Shown piece after piece: positions 26,241 to 38,471 of a stretch of 64,000 nt of DNA. The translations under genes and the position numbers were made by a program. Position 1 is the stretch's first letter; each line of letters begins with the position of its first letter. This DNA is from Chelydra serpentina (taxonomy: Eukaryota; Chordata; Testudines; Chelydridae): positions 2,170,001-2,234,000 of the forward strand of contig JBAIAC010000027.1 in the NCBI GenBank assembly GCA_037349315.1, in the 5' to 3' direction. Under the pieces are notes generated by a model. The model did no database searches. It had not been told where the DNA came from and saw only the letters and a list, made by a program, of their open reading frames with translations.

Positions 26241-29200
26241 CTTCCTCCAGCATTCCCTGAGCTGACGGCCCAAACCAAAGCGTAGGCCGTCGGGCTGCCA
26301 CGCAGCCTGGCCCCCCTGGTCCGGCTGCACAGTTGGGGGCGGAGGTGAGGGGTTCCCTGTTGAGTCTGCCGTCTCCATTCAGCCACTAGTTCTAGCGCTC
26401 TCAAAGCAAACTTCCCTGGCACTGGACACAGCATTGAGAGCTGCAGCTTCGCCTCCCGGGGAGAGGGTGGGATTGAGGACGAGAGCGCCCCACTGACGCA
26501 GCGTCCCTCCAACCGGCAGGGATGCGCCTCGCCCGCACTGGGCCGCCAGCGCTCAGAACGGTCGCCCAGAATTCCCGGGGCATGGTCAGGGTGGAGCAGA
26601 GCAAGTGGACGCTGGCGCTCGGGAAGGTCTCTCGTTCCCCGACCCGTGTCTCAGGCTGGAGCGGGGCAGCGTGAAGGAGCTCGCTCAGGCCCTGAGGTTC
26701 AGTCACTTTCTCCGGTAGCCGTTCCCATGGCAGGCGGCCCCAGGCAGTTTGGTAAAGGGAAGGTTCATGCTGCGCAAGGCACAGCACGGCCCTCGGACTC
26801 GGCCCCTGCCTGACACTGTCCGAGCGCGCGCTGCCCAAGCTTGCTAGGAGGGAGAGGAGAGTTTAATGAGGTGAAGGAAACTCTCTGGCCCAGCTGCTAA
26901 TGGCGGACAGTGCCAAGGAGCTGAACGTCCCTGCTGCTGGGACAAAAGGCGCCATGGGGCTCCGTGTTACGGCTGGAAAGCAATATCCACGCCCCCTTCA
27001 CCTTCCCAACAAGGTCACCAGATAGTCCAAGCACATGGCTCTCCTCACAAGCCCTCGACTCCACCATCTGAGCAGTCGCAGGAACACGGATCTGCTGGTT
27101 ACCTGCCCTGGATGAACACAGCAAACGGGCCTGGGGGCAGCTCGAGGGAGAGCCCAGAGCTGCGATGAAAGAGGGCGGAGAAGCCTCTTGGAGCTGTGAA
27201 AGCAGAGAGCGGGTGAGGAGCGTGTGGTGCCCCGGGGACTGCCTGCTGCTCTGCCCAGCATGGCACTTAGCTCACCGCTCGTGTGCTCAAAGGCCTCACT
27301 GACACCCCGATTCACGTCACTCTACTGGGGACTTGTCCAGAGTGGGCAGAGACTCGGCACTCGCATACCCAGGGCGAGGGCGAGCTCCATGCTGCAGGAG
27401 TGAAGGTGGCATTCCCATATTGGTTACGAATAAACTTTTCCATGCCTCCAAATCTAGCGCAGAGGGAGCAAAGAAGAAGAAATCGAGACCTCATCACGCA
27501 GAGGCTTTCACTGACTAGATTTCCAGGTGTACTAGTGGCTACCAGACAAGCTCATCAGTCACCTAGATTCGCAGAGGGCTTGAGGATGTAAAGTACCAGC
27601 CACGCGCCAAGTACGATTGGCTAATTTTAAAGTCTTCTGTTCACCCACACAACGGGAGCAGCCACATGGCAAACCCCGGAAAGACAGCGTGTACGTCGGG
27701 CTCCTCTTTACGGAGCGGGACAGGTCAAACATCTCGCAGCCGGATCAGCAGGGTGCTCTGCTCTTCTAACACCGCCGCACTCGTTTCCAGGCTCGCTTCG
27801 TCTTGCTCTGGTCTGAGCCGCACGCTGGCGAGGGCTGGGAAAGCCGAGGATGTCCTAACGCACAGGTAACTGCCCGAGGATTAATCTGCGACCACCTACA
27901 AACAGCCTGTAGCAGAGGAGGGTTCCAGCACCAATCCTGCAGTCTGGCAGAACACCGAGTATCTTTTCCTTCCAGCAGGACATTGGTTAACACCTCCTTC
28001 ACGGGGATGTCCGGGAAACATGCAATATTGATGTCCTTTTACTAGTCAGCTGACAGGCCTTGTGTTATAAAATCCCCTGCCGTACCTTACCCCCCAGCCG
28101 AGCTGGAAATGCCACCCAGGAATAAACACTCGAGGTTTAGAATACAGAGGAAAGGGGCTCCCCCCACTGACTGCAGCAACCGCTCAACACAATGGCCTTG
28201 AAGCCATGCCAGATGTTGAGCGCGCGTTTCCAAAAGGAAATGGCGATGGTGAGATGACCGGGCCGTACTTCTGAGCCGGCAGAGAGGTGGACTGGTTCCC
28301 TACTAGCCACGCTGTCAAAGCTGGAGGAATCACTTGGTTCTGTTGGTGCCTAGCTCAGAGTTGAGTTTAGTCCTGGGACAGTTGGCTTAGAACCAGTGTT
28401 GGACCAAGCCTCCCCCTAGAACCATAGTTATGCCACCAGCTGCTCGGACTGATTACTCAGCTCTCCCGCCCCCGCGTGGAGCTTCGGGATCCCCGTACAA
28501 GTGGAGCACTCTTCCCAGCCCCGCGCCTAAGATAACGAACCTGCACACACACTGAATTAATCCAGCGGAGCCACTCAAGTGCCCTCTGCCTTGTTTTATA
28601 CTGGAAATAAGGTTAAGATTTTGGCAGGGGGATTTTTATTAAATCGGGCAGGACACGGGCAGGACATGGGCACTAAACCACAAATCACAGAAGCCCGAGC
28701 CCCGCACGGGGATTGGGGGGGGCACCCCGAGCCCTGCATGGAAAGGGCAGGGGGGGGAGCGGGGGTGGTAGCCAGTGGGCCTGAAGCAGAGGTCATGGAG
28801 CTCTGTTAAAGTCACGGAATCGTGACCAAATTGTATCCTCCTTTACAGCAGAGCGGAAGCAGACAGACAGCGTCTCAAGCACACACGCATTCTGAATGAG
28901 GCAGGAACACGAGCACCTGCCTGTGAATGCGCTAGGCCGGCCATGTGGTCGGGTCAGACAGAAACGCTCAGTGACGGCTGAACACAAACATCATTAAACC
29001 AAGGCCCCGAACCCCAGCGCACATGGTACAAAAACAGGATCAAGGCTGAATGTCAGCGACCACAACACGCAGCCCGGGGCTACGCCCTGCCTGTGGCTTC
29101 GTACGGATGGGCAGAAGCTGAGGTTTCTGACATGGGAGAGCAGCCGCACCCAGCTTGCCACACTCCTGTGCAGCACCCAGAGTGAAGGAGGCACAATCCG

Positions 29201-29340
29201 CTTGGGTTCAGACCCTTTCCGGGGCTCCGTTCACTAAAAGCCTGGGCCAGAGGGGGGTGGGGAATGATTCTGTGTTTAGGAAACACAGGGCAGGAGACAG
29301 TTTGTGCTGGGCCCGTTCCTCCCCTGCCTCCAGAGCTCAC

Positions 29341-29541
29341 CTCGCCAGCAGAATCCCCTGGTACTCCTCCAGCTGCCTCATGAAGCTGGGGTTGGGCTTG
29401 GTGACGGTGCGGCGCTCCTTCACGTGGTCATACGCTCGGTCCAGGTTCCAGCCGTACTCCTTCATGGCATAGGCGATCACCGTGGAGGCCGAGCGGCTGA
29501 CTCCCATCTTACAGTGCACCAGGCATTTCGAACCATTCTTC
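29341..29541 (-). CDS. SSH2: SSH2 catalytic exon, HCKMGVSRSAS (visible residues 346-413)
   Basis: A 201-base exon, acceptor ccgccctag ending at 29542, donor gtgagc from 29340. It encodes KNGSKCLVHCKMGVSRSAST, VIAYAMKEYGWNLDRAYDHV, KERRTVTKPNPSFMRQLEEY and QGILLA. HCKMGVSR is the Cys-X5-Arg phosphate-binding loop. The nucleophile Cys is visible residue 356, equivalent to about 392 in human SSH2. No key residue is missing, so the enzyme should be active. Confidence 0.98.
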
Positions 29542-29755
29542 CTAGGGCGGGGGAATGGAAAAGGACAATGTAAAAGCCGCCTCTGAAAAGCTCAGGAGAG
29601 GGAGAGCGCCAAGTCACCACACAGCTCCTTCTAAGCAAGCACTTTCATTCTTAAGGAAAAAGCATCCTGGAGGACACAGAATAAAAACAATGAACAGATG
29701 TAAACACACCCCAAATAGATCAGGAGCTGCCCATCAGCCTTGCGGGGCCCTAGAA

Positions 29756-29906
29756 CAGGGGTTCTCAGAACAATTTGTTTGATGGCCTCAGAGTGTGGTG
29801 CTGCCTGGAGCCCCCAGGAGGCTGCATGGTGCTGATCCCCTACGGGCAATGCCAGCAAACACCAAGGCAGCCAGGAGCAACAGCTGGGCGCATTTGAGAA
29901 ACGCTG
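29756..29906. mobile_element. hAT/Charlie-like MITE with 8-bp target-site duplication
   Basis: A 151-bp element begins CAGGGGTTCTCAG and ends TTTGAGAAACGCTG. These are inverted termini of the CAGNGGTTCTCAAA type used by Charlie-group hAT transposons. The flanks are CCCTAGAA (29748-29755) and CCCTAGTA (29907-29914), an 8-bp duplication with one mismatch and a central CTAG as hAT insertions prefer. No transposase coding; non-autonomous. Confidence 0.85.
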
Positions 29907-30894
29907 CCCTAGTAGGTCCTTCCAGTGGGATTGGACAAAGATCAAGTCCAAAGGCCACGAGTCTTTCAACTCAGCCCTTTTGTATCAAAAGCCCCCGTCT
30001 GTCGGCCTCTGAAAGACCCAGGTTGAACGAGTCTATGCAAACCTCCCTGGGGTGGTACGTCTCTGGAGACGTTTACAATCTCAGCAACTCGCCTTCATCA
30101 CCCCCACTGTCGTTTTTGTTTTTCACCCCCTGGCTCTCGTTCATTGCACAGAGCAGTCTTGGTACAGAGCTGGTCGTGAGGAGTTTGGTCTGGCTTGGGA
30201 AGGGTTTGCTCCATTGCCAGCAATGCAGGGTTCTTACTTCAGGCCAAGTGTGAGCGGCAAGCGAGGGAGCACATGCGATTTGCCTCATAGCCTTACAGCT
30301 TTCAGACCTGCCCCCGTGTTCTTTGCATACGCATGACAGAAAGGGATCTGTTAGTTACTGACAGGCCTCTGCGTCAAGGGAGTCTATCACTAGGGCTGTG
30401 GCCTCACTGCAAAGAGGTGTTTTCACAGAGATGGCGATCTCCATGCAAGATCCTAGAGATCTGGAGGTACAAAAACCCCACACCTCTTTTGCAGCGAAGA
30501 CTTGGCCCGAGATGCTTTATAACCCAAGTTACGCAAAAACTTGAAAATGTCAGAACTCCCCCTGCCCCCGAGGGCGAGATTCTAGGGAAGTTGGGGGTGG
30601 ATGGGAGAGGCATGTAAGGCCCAACCTGCCACTAACTCGCCTCACACAAACTTCTAGCTTTAAACGTAGGGTGAATTCAGGGTGGGGAACAAAACGTGCA
30701 TCCTGAGAGGCGAATATTTCTGACAAGGACAAGGTTCCAAAGTCATTGCACCAAGGAGCTCGACGTGCTTTAGAAGTATACCTGTAAATAGCGCTAGGGT
30801 AAATCAGAGAGGCTTAATGATTTGCTGGAGAAGCAGCCATTGTCAATCGGATCAGCAGCTCTAGGGCACGGGCAAGAGACAGATGCAAACCCCG

Positions 30895-30911
30895 CCCCCC
30901 CCCCCCCCCCC
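30895..30911 (+). repeat. Poly-C run, 17 bases
   Basis: Uninterrupted C-run in SSH2 intronic DNA. Confidence 0.95.
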
Positions 30912-31299
30912 TGCCACGAGAGGGTTAAAGGCAGTCCCTTGTTTGGAAATCCATCCCCGCCGTGCTGGCAATGAATGCCAACTGCTTCTGTGACCAGCGT
31001 CTTCCTCAGTCAGAGAACCCAGAGAAGTAGGACATGTGTTGGCAACCCAATGGCCTCCAGTACCAGACTGGAAGGGGCTGTTCAGATAGGAGGCCTGGCA
31101 AGCATCTCCTAGTGCTAACGGATGAGGGTTTTATTCAGAGCAATGCCTGCCTGCTTTGGACGCAGGGAGTGATTTGCATTTTGTTCACGGTTATGTTGCT
31201 TTCCGGTGTCTGCTGCCCCCTGCTTGTTTTACTGTTGCCTTGTCCTCCCAACTCCGCACGCCCGTTTCACCCACGGGTCAGCAAGGGAATAGGAACTCT

Positions 31300-31445
31300 C
31301 TCCAGCAGAGACCAGCTTCTTTGTACCTGTCTGCCCGGCACCTAGCACAATGCAGTGTTTGGGCTTCTGCGATGCTCTCATCACACAAACCCCGCCAGTG
31401 GCGATGCTGTGTAACAAGTAACCCCGTTCCCCTTTGGCATTGACA
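31300..31445 (+). repeat. Interspersed repeat 3' fragment
   Basis: TTTGTACCTGTCTGCCCGGC then ACCTAGCACAATGCAGTG matches the 'tttgtacagcacctagcacaatggg' tail also seen at 7905-7985. Decayed. Confidence 0.55.
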
Positions 31446-31780
31446 GCTGTTTGCTCACGGTTCTACGTCCCTTGACATTTGACAGAAGTTTAACACTTCA
31501 GGTGGTTCTTAGTTTCTGAAGCCCCGGCAGCATCCCAAAGGCACTACAAATGCAGCGCAGCCGAGGGGACGACCACACAGCAGCGTTTTTCCCTCTTACT
31601 ACCGTGTGCGTTTTTTGTAATTCAGACAGAAAAGCCCCCTGCACACAGCAGCAGCAGGGCCTGAGAATGCAAATGCCTTGCTCCTAACACAGGACAAAGG
31701 GTAGTTGGAAAGAGCCAGAAGGAAACATTGCATTACTAGGAGCTTGCTGTATTGTGTTCGTTCTTTAAGTGCAGACTTAC

Positions 31781-31927
31781 TTGGCTTTGGAGATGAATTT
31801 GTAAGTGTCGTTCCAATACGCCAGCAGATCTGTAGCCTCCTCGTCGTACACCCGGATGTTATGGTACTCGAAGAGGCCTGGGAAGAAGTTATCTATTTCT
31901 CGAGTGACATTCAGAATGTACCGCACC
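31781..31927 (-). CDS. SSH2: SSH2 phosphatase domain exon VRYILNVTRE (visible residues 297-346)
   Basis: A 147-base exon with acceptor ttccacacag ending at 31928 and donor gtaagt from 31780. It encodes VRYILNVTREIDNFFPGLFE, YHNIRVYDEEATDLLAYWND and TYKFISKA with split codons at both ends. It carries the general-acid loop region of the dual-specificity phosphatase (YDEEATDLL). The acidic residues are intact. Confidence 0.97.
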
Positions 31928-33466
31928 CTGTGTGGAAGCAGAGGGCAGATAAGATTGGACAGATGGTCTCTGCAAGGAAATGGCTTTGCCTTGTTTTGAT
32001 GCATCTAGAGCCAAGCAGTCAGAGTTACAAGACTACGACACAGAGCGAGTCGAACTGGGAGTTAGACCTCCATGCAGGGAGGAAGGGATTGATTGCGAGG
32101 CCAGGCTAAGGGTTTGCTGTGGAATTTCTAACCTAGTCTCTGGGGAAGGGGCTTCAGTCTGCTGTGACTGGAAACCAAGCCAGGACTGGCCAGCCCGCCC
32201 ATCCAGCCTGCTCTGTGTTGCACAGAAGGGCCAGCGGTGGTCACTTGGCACATGCTACAATACAGCTTCATCTCTTCCTGCTAGCTGGAAACCATCCCCT
32301 GGGAGACGCACAATCCCCTTTCCAATCACGCCAGTTACCACCAGCGTCGGGAGACTAGGCTGCAAGGGCATTAGCCTGAAGATCCGTGCTCTCGACAATA
32401 CGGGACCCTCCTACCACGCCTCTCTCCTGGGTCTATGCAGGAGTAGCCGTTTTCATTCTGGGACTCGCACCAGGCCCTTCACTTCAATCCAAGACCCCAG
32501 ACTAGCCCCAGAATTAAGGCCACAGCGAGGCAACTCCCGAGCACTGCATAGATCGGACCCTCTCGCATTCTGCGGCTGCCCAGCACCCAGAGAAACTGGA
32601 AGGGCACTGCCTGTGGTTGGGGCAGATTTGATTCTTCTCCCTAGCACAGACCGCTCTGAGCAGTACACAGCTGAGGGGGACACATGGTATTCACATGTAA
32701 GACACCCCGAGCCCCTAAACTCATGAGAGATCTGCAAGCCTCCGTTACTTAGCAGATACAGCAGCAGTTTCCCGGGGAAAATGCTCTGTCAGGCTAGGAG
32801 CAGGTGGGTGGGGAGGATTGACGATGAGGAGAGATTGCTGTAGCAACCTAGCCAAGCGAGAAAGCCGGTGGTTTCCCTGCATGTTCGGTCTGGATCAATG
32901 TGGCCTACAGGCCTTAGCCCCAAACCTTACAGCAACGACGGAGGAACGTTACCCCTTTGAGCTGCAAGATACTCAGCGCAGCCCCTGCTCTAAGGCGGTG
33001 ACGGCTGCTTTGACACACGCGTGTCGCTTTCTTGTCACCGCGCAGCTGCCTGCCCTGGTTGTGAGGGGTGCCTCGCGCAGCGCGTGCGGGGTCTCATCCC
33101 ACCCCCGGAGTGCAGCATGCTGAGCCCAAAGACAGGCCCCCAGAGAGCCAGCTCTGCGCTGTCCATTCGGTGCGGGAACCGCAGATCTCGGTTACCCGTT
33201 GCTATGTGACCGTCAGCGGCCTGCACTCGTCGGTGGGATTTCAGTTAAGGTCCGGGCTACCGGAGCCTTTTCCCTCCGTCTTCGTACGGGGGATTTGGGG
33301 GCTGGGGTGCTACTTTCCAGGTCGCTGTTACCATGCGAGGTTTGCAAGCAGCAGCGGCGGGAGGGATGGAAATCTGGTTGTGCAGTGACTTAGGTAAGGC
33401 AAGCTTTCCCATCCGTGCCCAGCAGCTCGCATGCAGGGCCCTGCTACACAGCTCAAAGCTGCTTAC
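31928..33466 (-). other. SSH2 intron
   Basis: 1.5 kb between the 47-base exon and the VRYILN exon. I see nothing else in it. Confidence 0.85.
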
Positions 33467-33513
33467 CCTCGGCTCTGCAAATCTTCCAAATTGGAGGCAT
33501 TCCACTCAGACCC
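33467..33513 (-). CDS. SSH2: SSH2 47-base exon GSEWNASNLE (visible residues 282-297)
   Basis: A very short exon, acceptor ttttgcacag ending at 33514, donor gtaagc from 33466. It encodes GSEWNASNLEDLQSR plus two bases of Gly completed by the next exon. The segment is needed for the first strands and helix of the phosphatase fold, and both phases match (0 in, 2 out). It cannot be seen by ORF size and was found by looking for the missing protein stretch. Confidence 0.95.
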
Positions 33514-36183
33514 CTGTGCAAAACATAAAAAAGGGAGCATGAGCGGGAGTGAAGCGCAGTGTACGCCGCCGGGAGGGACGCCCCCGCGAGCTGTGCAGGG
33601 AGGGAGCTGGCCAATCCAGTGCTGTAAACCGTGATTTGTTGAAAATACAGATGGTAAAAGGGAAAAAATAGTGCTATCTCGCAGCCACTTATCTCACTTT
33701 ACAATCAGACCCACCCTGCATCAACAGGAAGTTCTGCAAGACAGACCCAGGTAGAGCCCTAGTTAGCTTCCTGCCAGCCACTGAGAAACCTAGTTCAGAA
33801 AAATAAAGACAGGCCCCCTCCCACACAAGCCCCTGCCACGGACTCTGCCCCATGGAAGAGCCGCTGTCTGCAGTGTGTGTAAAAACCACTGGGCCCCGCT
33901 CTACACGGGTTCCCACATCAAAGACAGCCCGGGTGAGCACAGAAACAGGCCAGGGAAGCGTCTAACCAGCCTCTCTCTGCAGCGCTGACAGGGCCTCCAA
34001 GCCTAGCTGCTTGTCCACAATCCCAACGCTACAGCGTGCGTGGGAACAAGATCACGGCCACCTTGGGAGCCAGTTGCCAAGAGGAGCAAAGGGAGGTGGA
34101 AGCCTCAGCTGCCCGCTTCCCCTGCCTCCTCCCTCCAACCGAGGGGGACGCCAGCATGAGGGAGGTGGACGAGCAGCTGATTCAGAAGCCCAGACGCTCT
34201 GCAGCCCACAATAAGAGTCGAGTAGCAGGGTTCCAACCCCTAAAGCACGGGCGGCTGCGTGACCCTGTGCCCAGCCCGAAGGACGGACATCCATCCCGTG
34301 GGGCAAACTGCTGGTGCAGCGGGAGCTGAGCAGAGCAGAACTGTAACCCGCCCCTGGGGGAAAACGGCCCCCCTGGAGGCAGGGTCAGCGGTGCCTGTAT
34401 CCGGCCATGGTGGGAACCCTGACGTGCCCATTCAAGACAATGCTGTGGCAATGAAACCCTGCCCAGCACATCCAGCGCACAGCAAGGCTCAGGTATTCCT
34501 GCTGGGATGTACATTACTGCGCTGGGTGCTGGAGAAACCTTGGGGAGGGTCATTTCCAAACATCAGTTCAGCTGATTCTCTCCCCAAATGACCACACCGT
34601 TAAAGCGACGCCAGCGTCATCACCCGGGGTCAAGGCCAGGCCGGCACGCTGAACCTGGGCCTAAAACTAGCAGCGCCCGAGCTAACACCAGGGAGATCAC
34701 AAGCCCCATGAGGAGTCCCTAAAAAGCTGGGGCTTGCTAGCCGACAGAGCAGCCAGCCCACCTGCTCTCTGCTCTGCCCAAGCCATCAGAGTGAGCCAGC
34801 CCGCTAGCTGCAGCAGGGTCATACCTCCCAGTCATGGGAACCACATCGCCCCCGTTTGCCTGTGCCCGGGTCTCAGATTTCCTCATCCCATACTGGGTTC
34901 TCTCCGGCCAGTGAGACGCACTGAGCCTCCCAGAGATTTCATTGCACAGACTTGGCCTCCCAGCTGTATTGTGCTCATGAATGAAACTGCTGGCTGAACC
35001 CAACCTTATTGTGCTATGCCACAGACCCCTGCTTTGCAAACCCTGCTACTTTGCGTTCGGCCCTGGCTGCCGCGAGCCAGAGAGACGGACTTGGCTGGGG
35101 GCTGCCTGGGGAGCCATTCCTGCATGGGCTTGCTTGCGCCCAAGTCCCGTCTGACGTTGCCTGGATTACGTCTGACTAATCTGATGAGCTTGTACGAACT
35201 TCTCACTGGAAACCACCTGGGCAAAGTAAGTCATTAGCCTGAGATACTTTTGCTGCTTAACTGTTCCTGCCTCCCTCCCACCCGCCCAATTTCTTGGGAG
35301 CGCTCACATCTAAACACACTGCCTCCGGAGCTGCTGAAGGGAACTAGCTTCAGAGGAGAGGGAGAGGCATGGCCTCCTTGCTTGGGGTGGATTGGCTAGT
35401 TCAGGGAGGCGTGGCTCTGTTTAAAAAGGAGCAGACCTCACCCCAAGCCAACAATGCCAGGGTCCATCCCTTGGGGCTGGGAACTCAAGGGGAAGGGCTG
35501 ACTCGACCTCGGAGGAGCGGTAAGTAGACAGGCCCTGGCAGCGATGAAAGGCAGTTAAGTAAGCAGAACATTAAAGGCAAAATGTTTACGTGGCCTGAAG
35601 TGGATAATCTGCAGGGTTCTTTGTTAGGCTCCTCTGTTCCCAGCTGGGAAATGAGTTCAGAAGATCTCTACTGTTACAGGAAGTGTAATTCCACCTGTGA
35701 CTTATACAACCCTTCTCTGCATGGCTTCCAGCTTGCTTTCTTTGTCACTGCTGTGTCCTCCCAAGGAGAGGCACATCTCAGTGACCTCACACACAGACTC
35801 CGGTATGGGGAGAGATGGACTAGGGATTTGCCTATTACATGCCAGTAGAAACAGGGCGCGAACTCCGGTTTGAGCATGGAAATACAGAGCTAGCCTGGAA
35901 GCTGTGGAAGGGAGCTGCAGCAAGGCGGGATTTAGCACATTGGGTTCAGTTCAGCCAAGACACCAGCCCGCTCTCAGGCAATAGTACCTTGCCTTATGCA
36001 TCAGTGGAATGCATGAGCTAGGAGCAACTACTGTTCCACTGATGGGAAAGTTACTTCACACAGAGATCGGCCCACTTAAGGGAAGAGGCGTTATTTGCAT
36101 TTACAGGCCTGTTCTCAGTCACACTGCGATCTTGTGATGACCAATGGATTCTACCTTGCAGGGCCTTGGCTTTAGGGGCTTAC
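33514..36183 (-). other. SSH2 intron
   Basis: 2.7 kb upstream of the 47-base exon. I see no gene and no clear repeat. Confidence 0.85.
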
Positions 36184-36312
36184 CAGAAAGACATGGTCAA
36201 AGATCTGCGTGGGACTGTCCATCTGCCCAAGAATCACGATCATTTCATTGTCGATGAACTCCTTGAACTCCCGCAGGTTGCACACCATCTGCATCTCCAG
36301 CTCCGTGCGGAT
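36184..36312 (-). CDS. SSH2: SSH2 coding exon, DEK-C end and phosphatase start (visible residues 239-281)
   Basis: A 129-base exon, acceptor cctcctcag ending at 36313, donor gtaagc from 36183. It encodes IRTELEMQMVCNLREFKEFI, DNEMIVILGQMDSPTQIFDH and VFL. It completes the DEK-C-like domain and enters the dual-specificity phosphatase fold (PTQIFDHVFL). Phase 0 at both ends. Confidence 0.97.
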
Positions 36313-36471
36313 CTGAGGAGGAGGAGAAAACCGGGCGAGTTCTTTTTCCGTTTCCCCAGGTGAATCAAGGGACAATGCTCACATTGCCCGCTCCCGCTAG
36401 CCACCCTCCTCACCCACAGCGTTCTCCCGCCTGCTAGTCCCAGCACGGGCGACGGCGGGCTCCCCGCTCAC

Positions 36472-36565
36472 CTCTTTGGACGTGATGTTCTCCAAGTCTT
36501 TCTGCATCATGATCTCCCTTAACTTGGTTTTAATTAACAGCTCTGTGCGCTCACGCTCCGTGGGG
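36472..36565 (-). CDS. SSH2: SSH2 coding exon, DEK-C-like domain first half (visible residues 207-238)
   Basis: A 94-base exon with acceptor cttctcctag (ends 36566) and donor gtgagc (from 36471). It encodes PTERERTELLIKTKLREIMM and QKDLENITSKE. It starts the DEK-C-like helical domain that precedes the phosphatase domain in slingshots and contributes to phospho-cofilin recognition. The intron to the next exon is only 159 bp. Confidence 0.96.
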
Positions 36566-38276
36566 CTAGGAGAAGGAAGCAACAGCCACTTACTGCTAGG
36601 TTGATGCACAGTGGTTTTTAACGGTTAATGTCGCTATGCAGATGCGCCTAGAGTGAGACACTGCTGAGAAAATCCCCACCTGGGAGGAATCTAATGCTTT
36701 GCCTCTGGATCCCCGTAAACCCAGATCAGGTTCACAGCCGTGCTTTGTATGGAACAGAAATGCCGTTGGATGGATCCAGTATTTTAATGGTGCTCCATAA
36801 AAGCCTCTCCAGTCTTTTGCCGTTTCAGTGGCTTCAGGCAGCGTAGTACCCCCCTGCTAGTCTCTCAGCTTCCCTCTTACCTTTCTTGGAAAGGTAACAG
36901 CTCCACACCTCCTTACATGGAGACAGAGTGCCGCTAAGCCTGCATGCATTCCACCAGCCTCTGCTGCCTGTCGCCTTATCGTGGGTTGCAAAAATAGCTT
37001 TACTAATCAACCAGGACGGTGGCAGTTGCACTGTAGCTCCGGTCCTCTGAGCCGGCTCACCCAGCATCTAGAGCTGGGGCCCAGCGGTAACATCTCACAC
37101 CTATTCTCGCCATCTGTAACGCTGCCAAGACAGCAATCGCATGGAGGCTTCTGCTTTATGAGCCACTAGGACTCCTCTCCAGCTGGTGGCTTATGAGTAA
37201 GAGAATTACAAAGATACGGACCGGTCCTTTTCATCATAGAGCCCTGCCTGGGACTCCACCAGCCCACAGCCTGAGATTTTTCCGTGGTTTTTTTAAACAT
37301 GAAAAAATCACGGCAGACTATTAAACTGGCAGCCTGCCAGAGTCTTGCAGTTCACGTCCCTGCACGTTAAAAACAATCAGGTGTGAAGACTCCTTGGCAG
37401 CTGACGCCCCACGTGATCGTTCACTCGCTGCTCTGCTAAGACAACCTGCGCCCTGCGTGCCGTAAGGAAATCGACGGGAAGGAACAAAGCGGGCACGTCG
37501 TCGGTTACCCTTGGGGTGAGCGTGGGGACTATAGCAGGCAGGAGCTCTCTAGGTAGTGCCATTGCTCTCTGTGCTGCGAGGAGAGGCCACACAATTACTG
37601 ACAACTGGTTGGCAGCGACTCGTAAGCGGGCAGCTTGGAAAACTGGCCTCACTACCAGCCTGGCCATCTCAGTCGCTGTCCTGACGCGTGCCACCAGCTA
37701 GCGTCCGAGCATCATGCATCTTCTCGCCCCGTTCCTCACGGAGATCAAAGCACTCGTCTCTACCCCATATTCAATCATTAGACACCGCGACTGCTTGAGG
37801 CTTCCCAGCTAAGAGGCCTGACAGTCTCTGGGCTATGCGGCAAGAACAAAATAAAAAAAACTCGGCTTCTTATAAACCAGCAACATGCCCACGTAAGCTC
37901 CTGAGCTGGTCTGGTGGTCCAGGCACAGGAGTGGGAGACAAGCTCCTGGGTTCTATTCCCAGCTCTGCCACCGACTCCCTCTGGGGCCTTGAGCAAGTCA
38001 CTTCACCTTCCCCATCTGTCAGACAGTATTGCCCAGACTGAGGGCTGTACAGAGCTCTGGAAGCGCAGAGAAAATGCTGAGAATCAGCACTGAAAAGGAC
38101 AGGACAGGGTCTCCATTAGCTAGTCTTCCAGCCTTGACGTTTATTTAATCCGGGATCCACCTATGACCTTGCAATGCTTTCTGTCGACAAGGCACGGAAC
38201 CCTATCCCATGGGGCAGCGTCTCCTCCTGTGGCGGTTGGGTGCCGCCCACGGCACAGCCCAGCCCGGTTTACTTAC
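36566..38276 (-). other. SSH2 intron
   Basis: 1.7 kb. Contains one clear SINE at 37905-38090; otherwise nothing identifiable. Confidence 0.85.
37905..38090 (+). repeat. tRNA-derived CORE/MIR-type SINE
   Basis: CTGGTGGTCCAGGCACAGGA, GGGTTCTATTCCCAGCTCTG, CTTGAGCAAGTCACTTCACC and CCCCATCTGTCAGAC occur in the order of a sense SINE. The first two blocks include a box-B-like GGTTCTATTCC. Well preserved over about 180 bp. Confidence 0.85.
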
Positions 38277-38471
38277 ATGTCCGTGAAGAGGGCGGGGGAG
38301 TCGGGACGGTGCGACTGCACGTCTTGCATGGCGTTCCATTCGTTGACTGAAGACTGGTCGGAGTTGATGTGGCTCTCATAGTAACTGACCCAGGTGAGGA
38401 AGAGACTCCCTGGGTAGTAGTTGTGACTTCGGGCCACCTCACAGGCCTTGTGTAAACTCTGCAGGGCAGAC
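38277..38471 (-). CDS. SSH2: SSH2 coding exon SALQSLHKAC (visible residues 142-207)
   Basis: A 195-base exon, acceptor cttcttccag ending at 38472, donor gtaagt from 38276. It encodes SALQSLHKACEVARSHNYYP, GSLFLTWVSYYESHINSDQS, SVNEWNAMQDVQSHRPDSPA, LFTD and two bases of Ile. It is among the most conserved slingshot segments outside the catalytic domain. Confidence 0.97.

Larger units (their letters stand above)
23895..29340 (-). other. SSH2 intron
   Basis: 5.4 kb between the catalytic exon and the tail exon. It contains repeat fragments at 25320-25430 and 26080-26240 and no supported gene. ORFs on both strands are short and have no family resemblance. Confidence 0.85.
29542..31780 (-). other. 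SSH2 intron
   Basis: 2.2 kb. Contains the hAT-like MITE at 29756-29906, a 17-base C-run at 30895-30911 and a decayed repeat at 31300-31445. No other exon. Confidence 0.85.
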
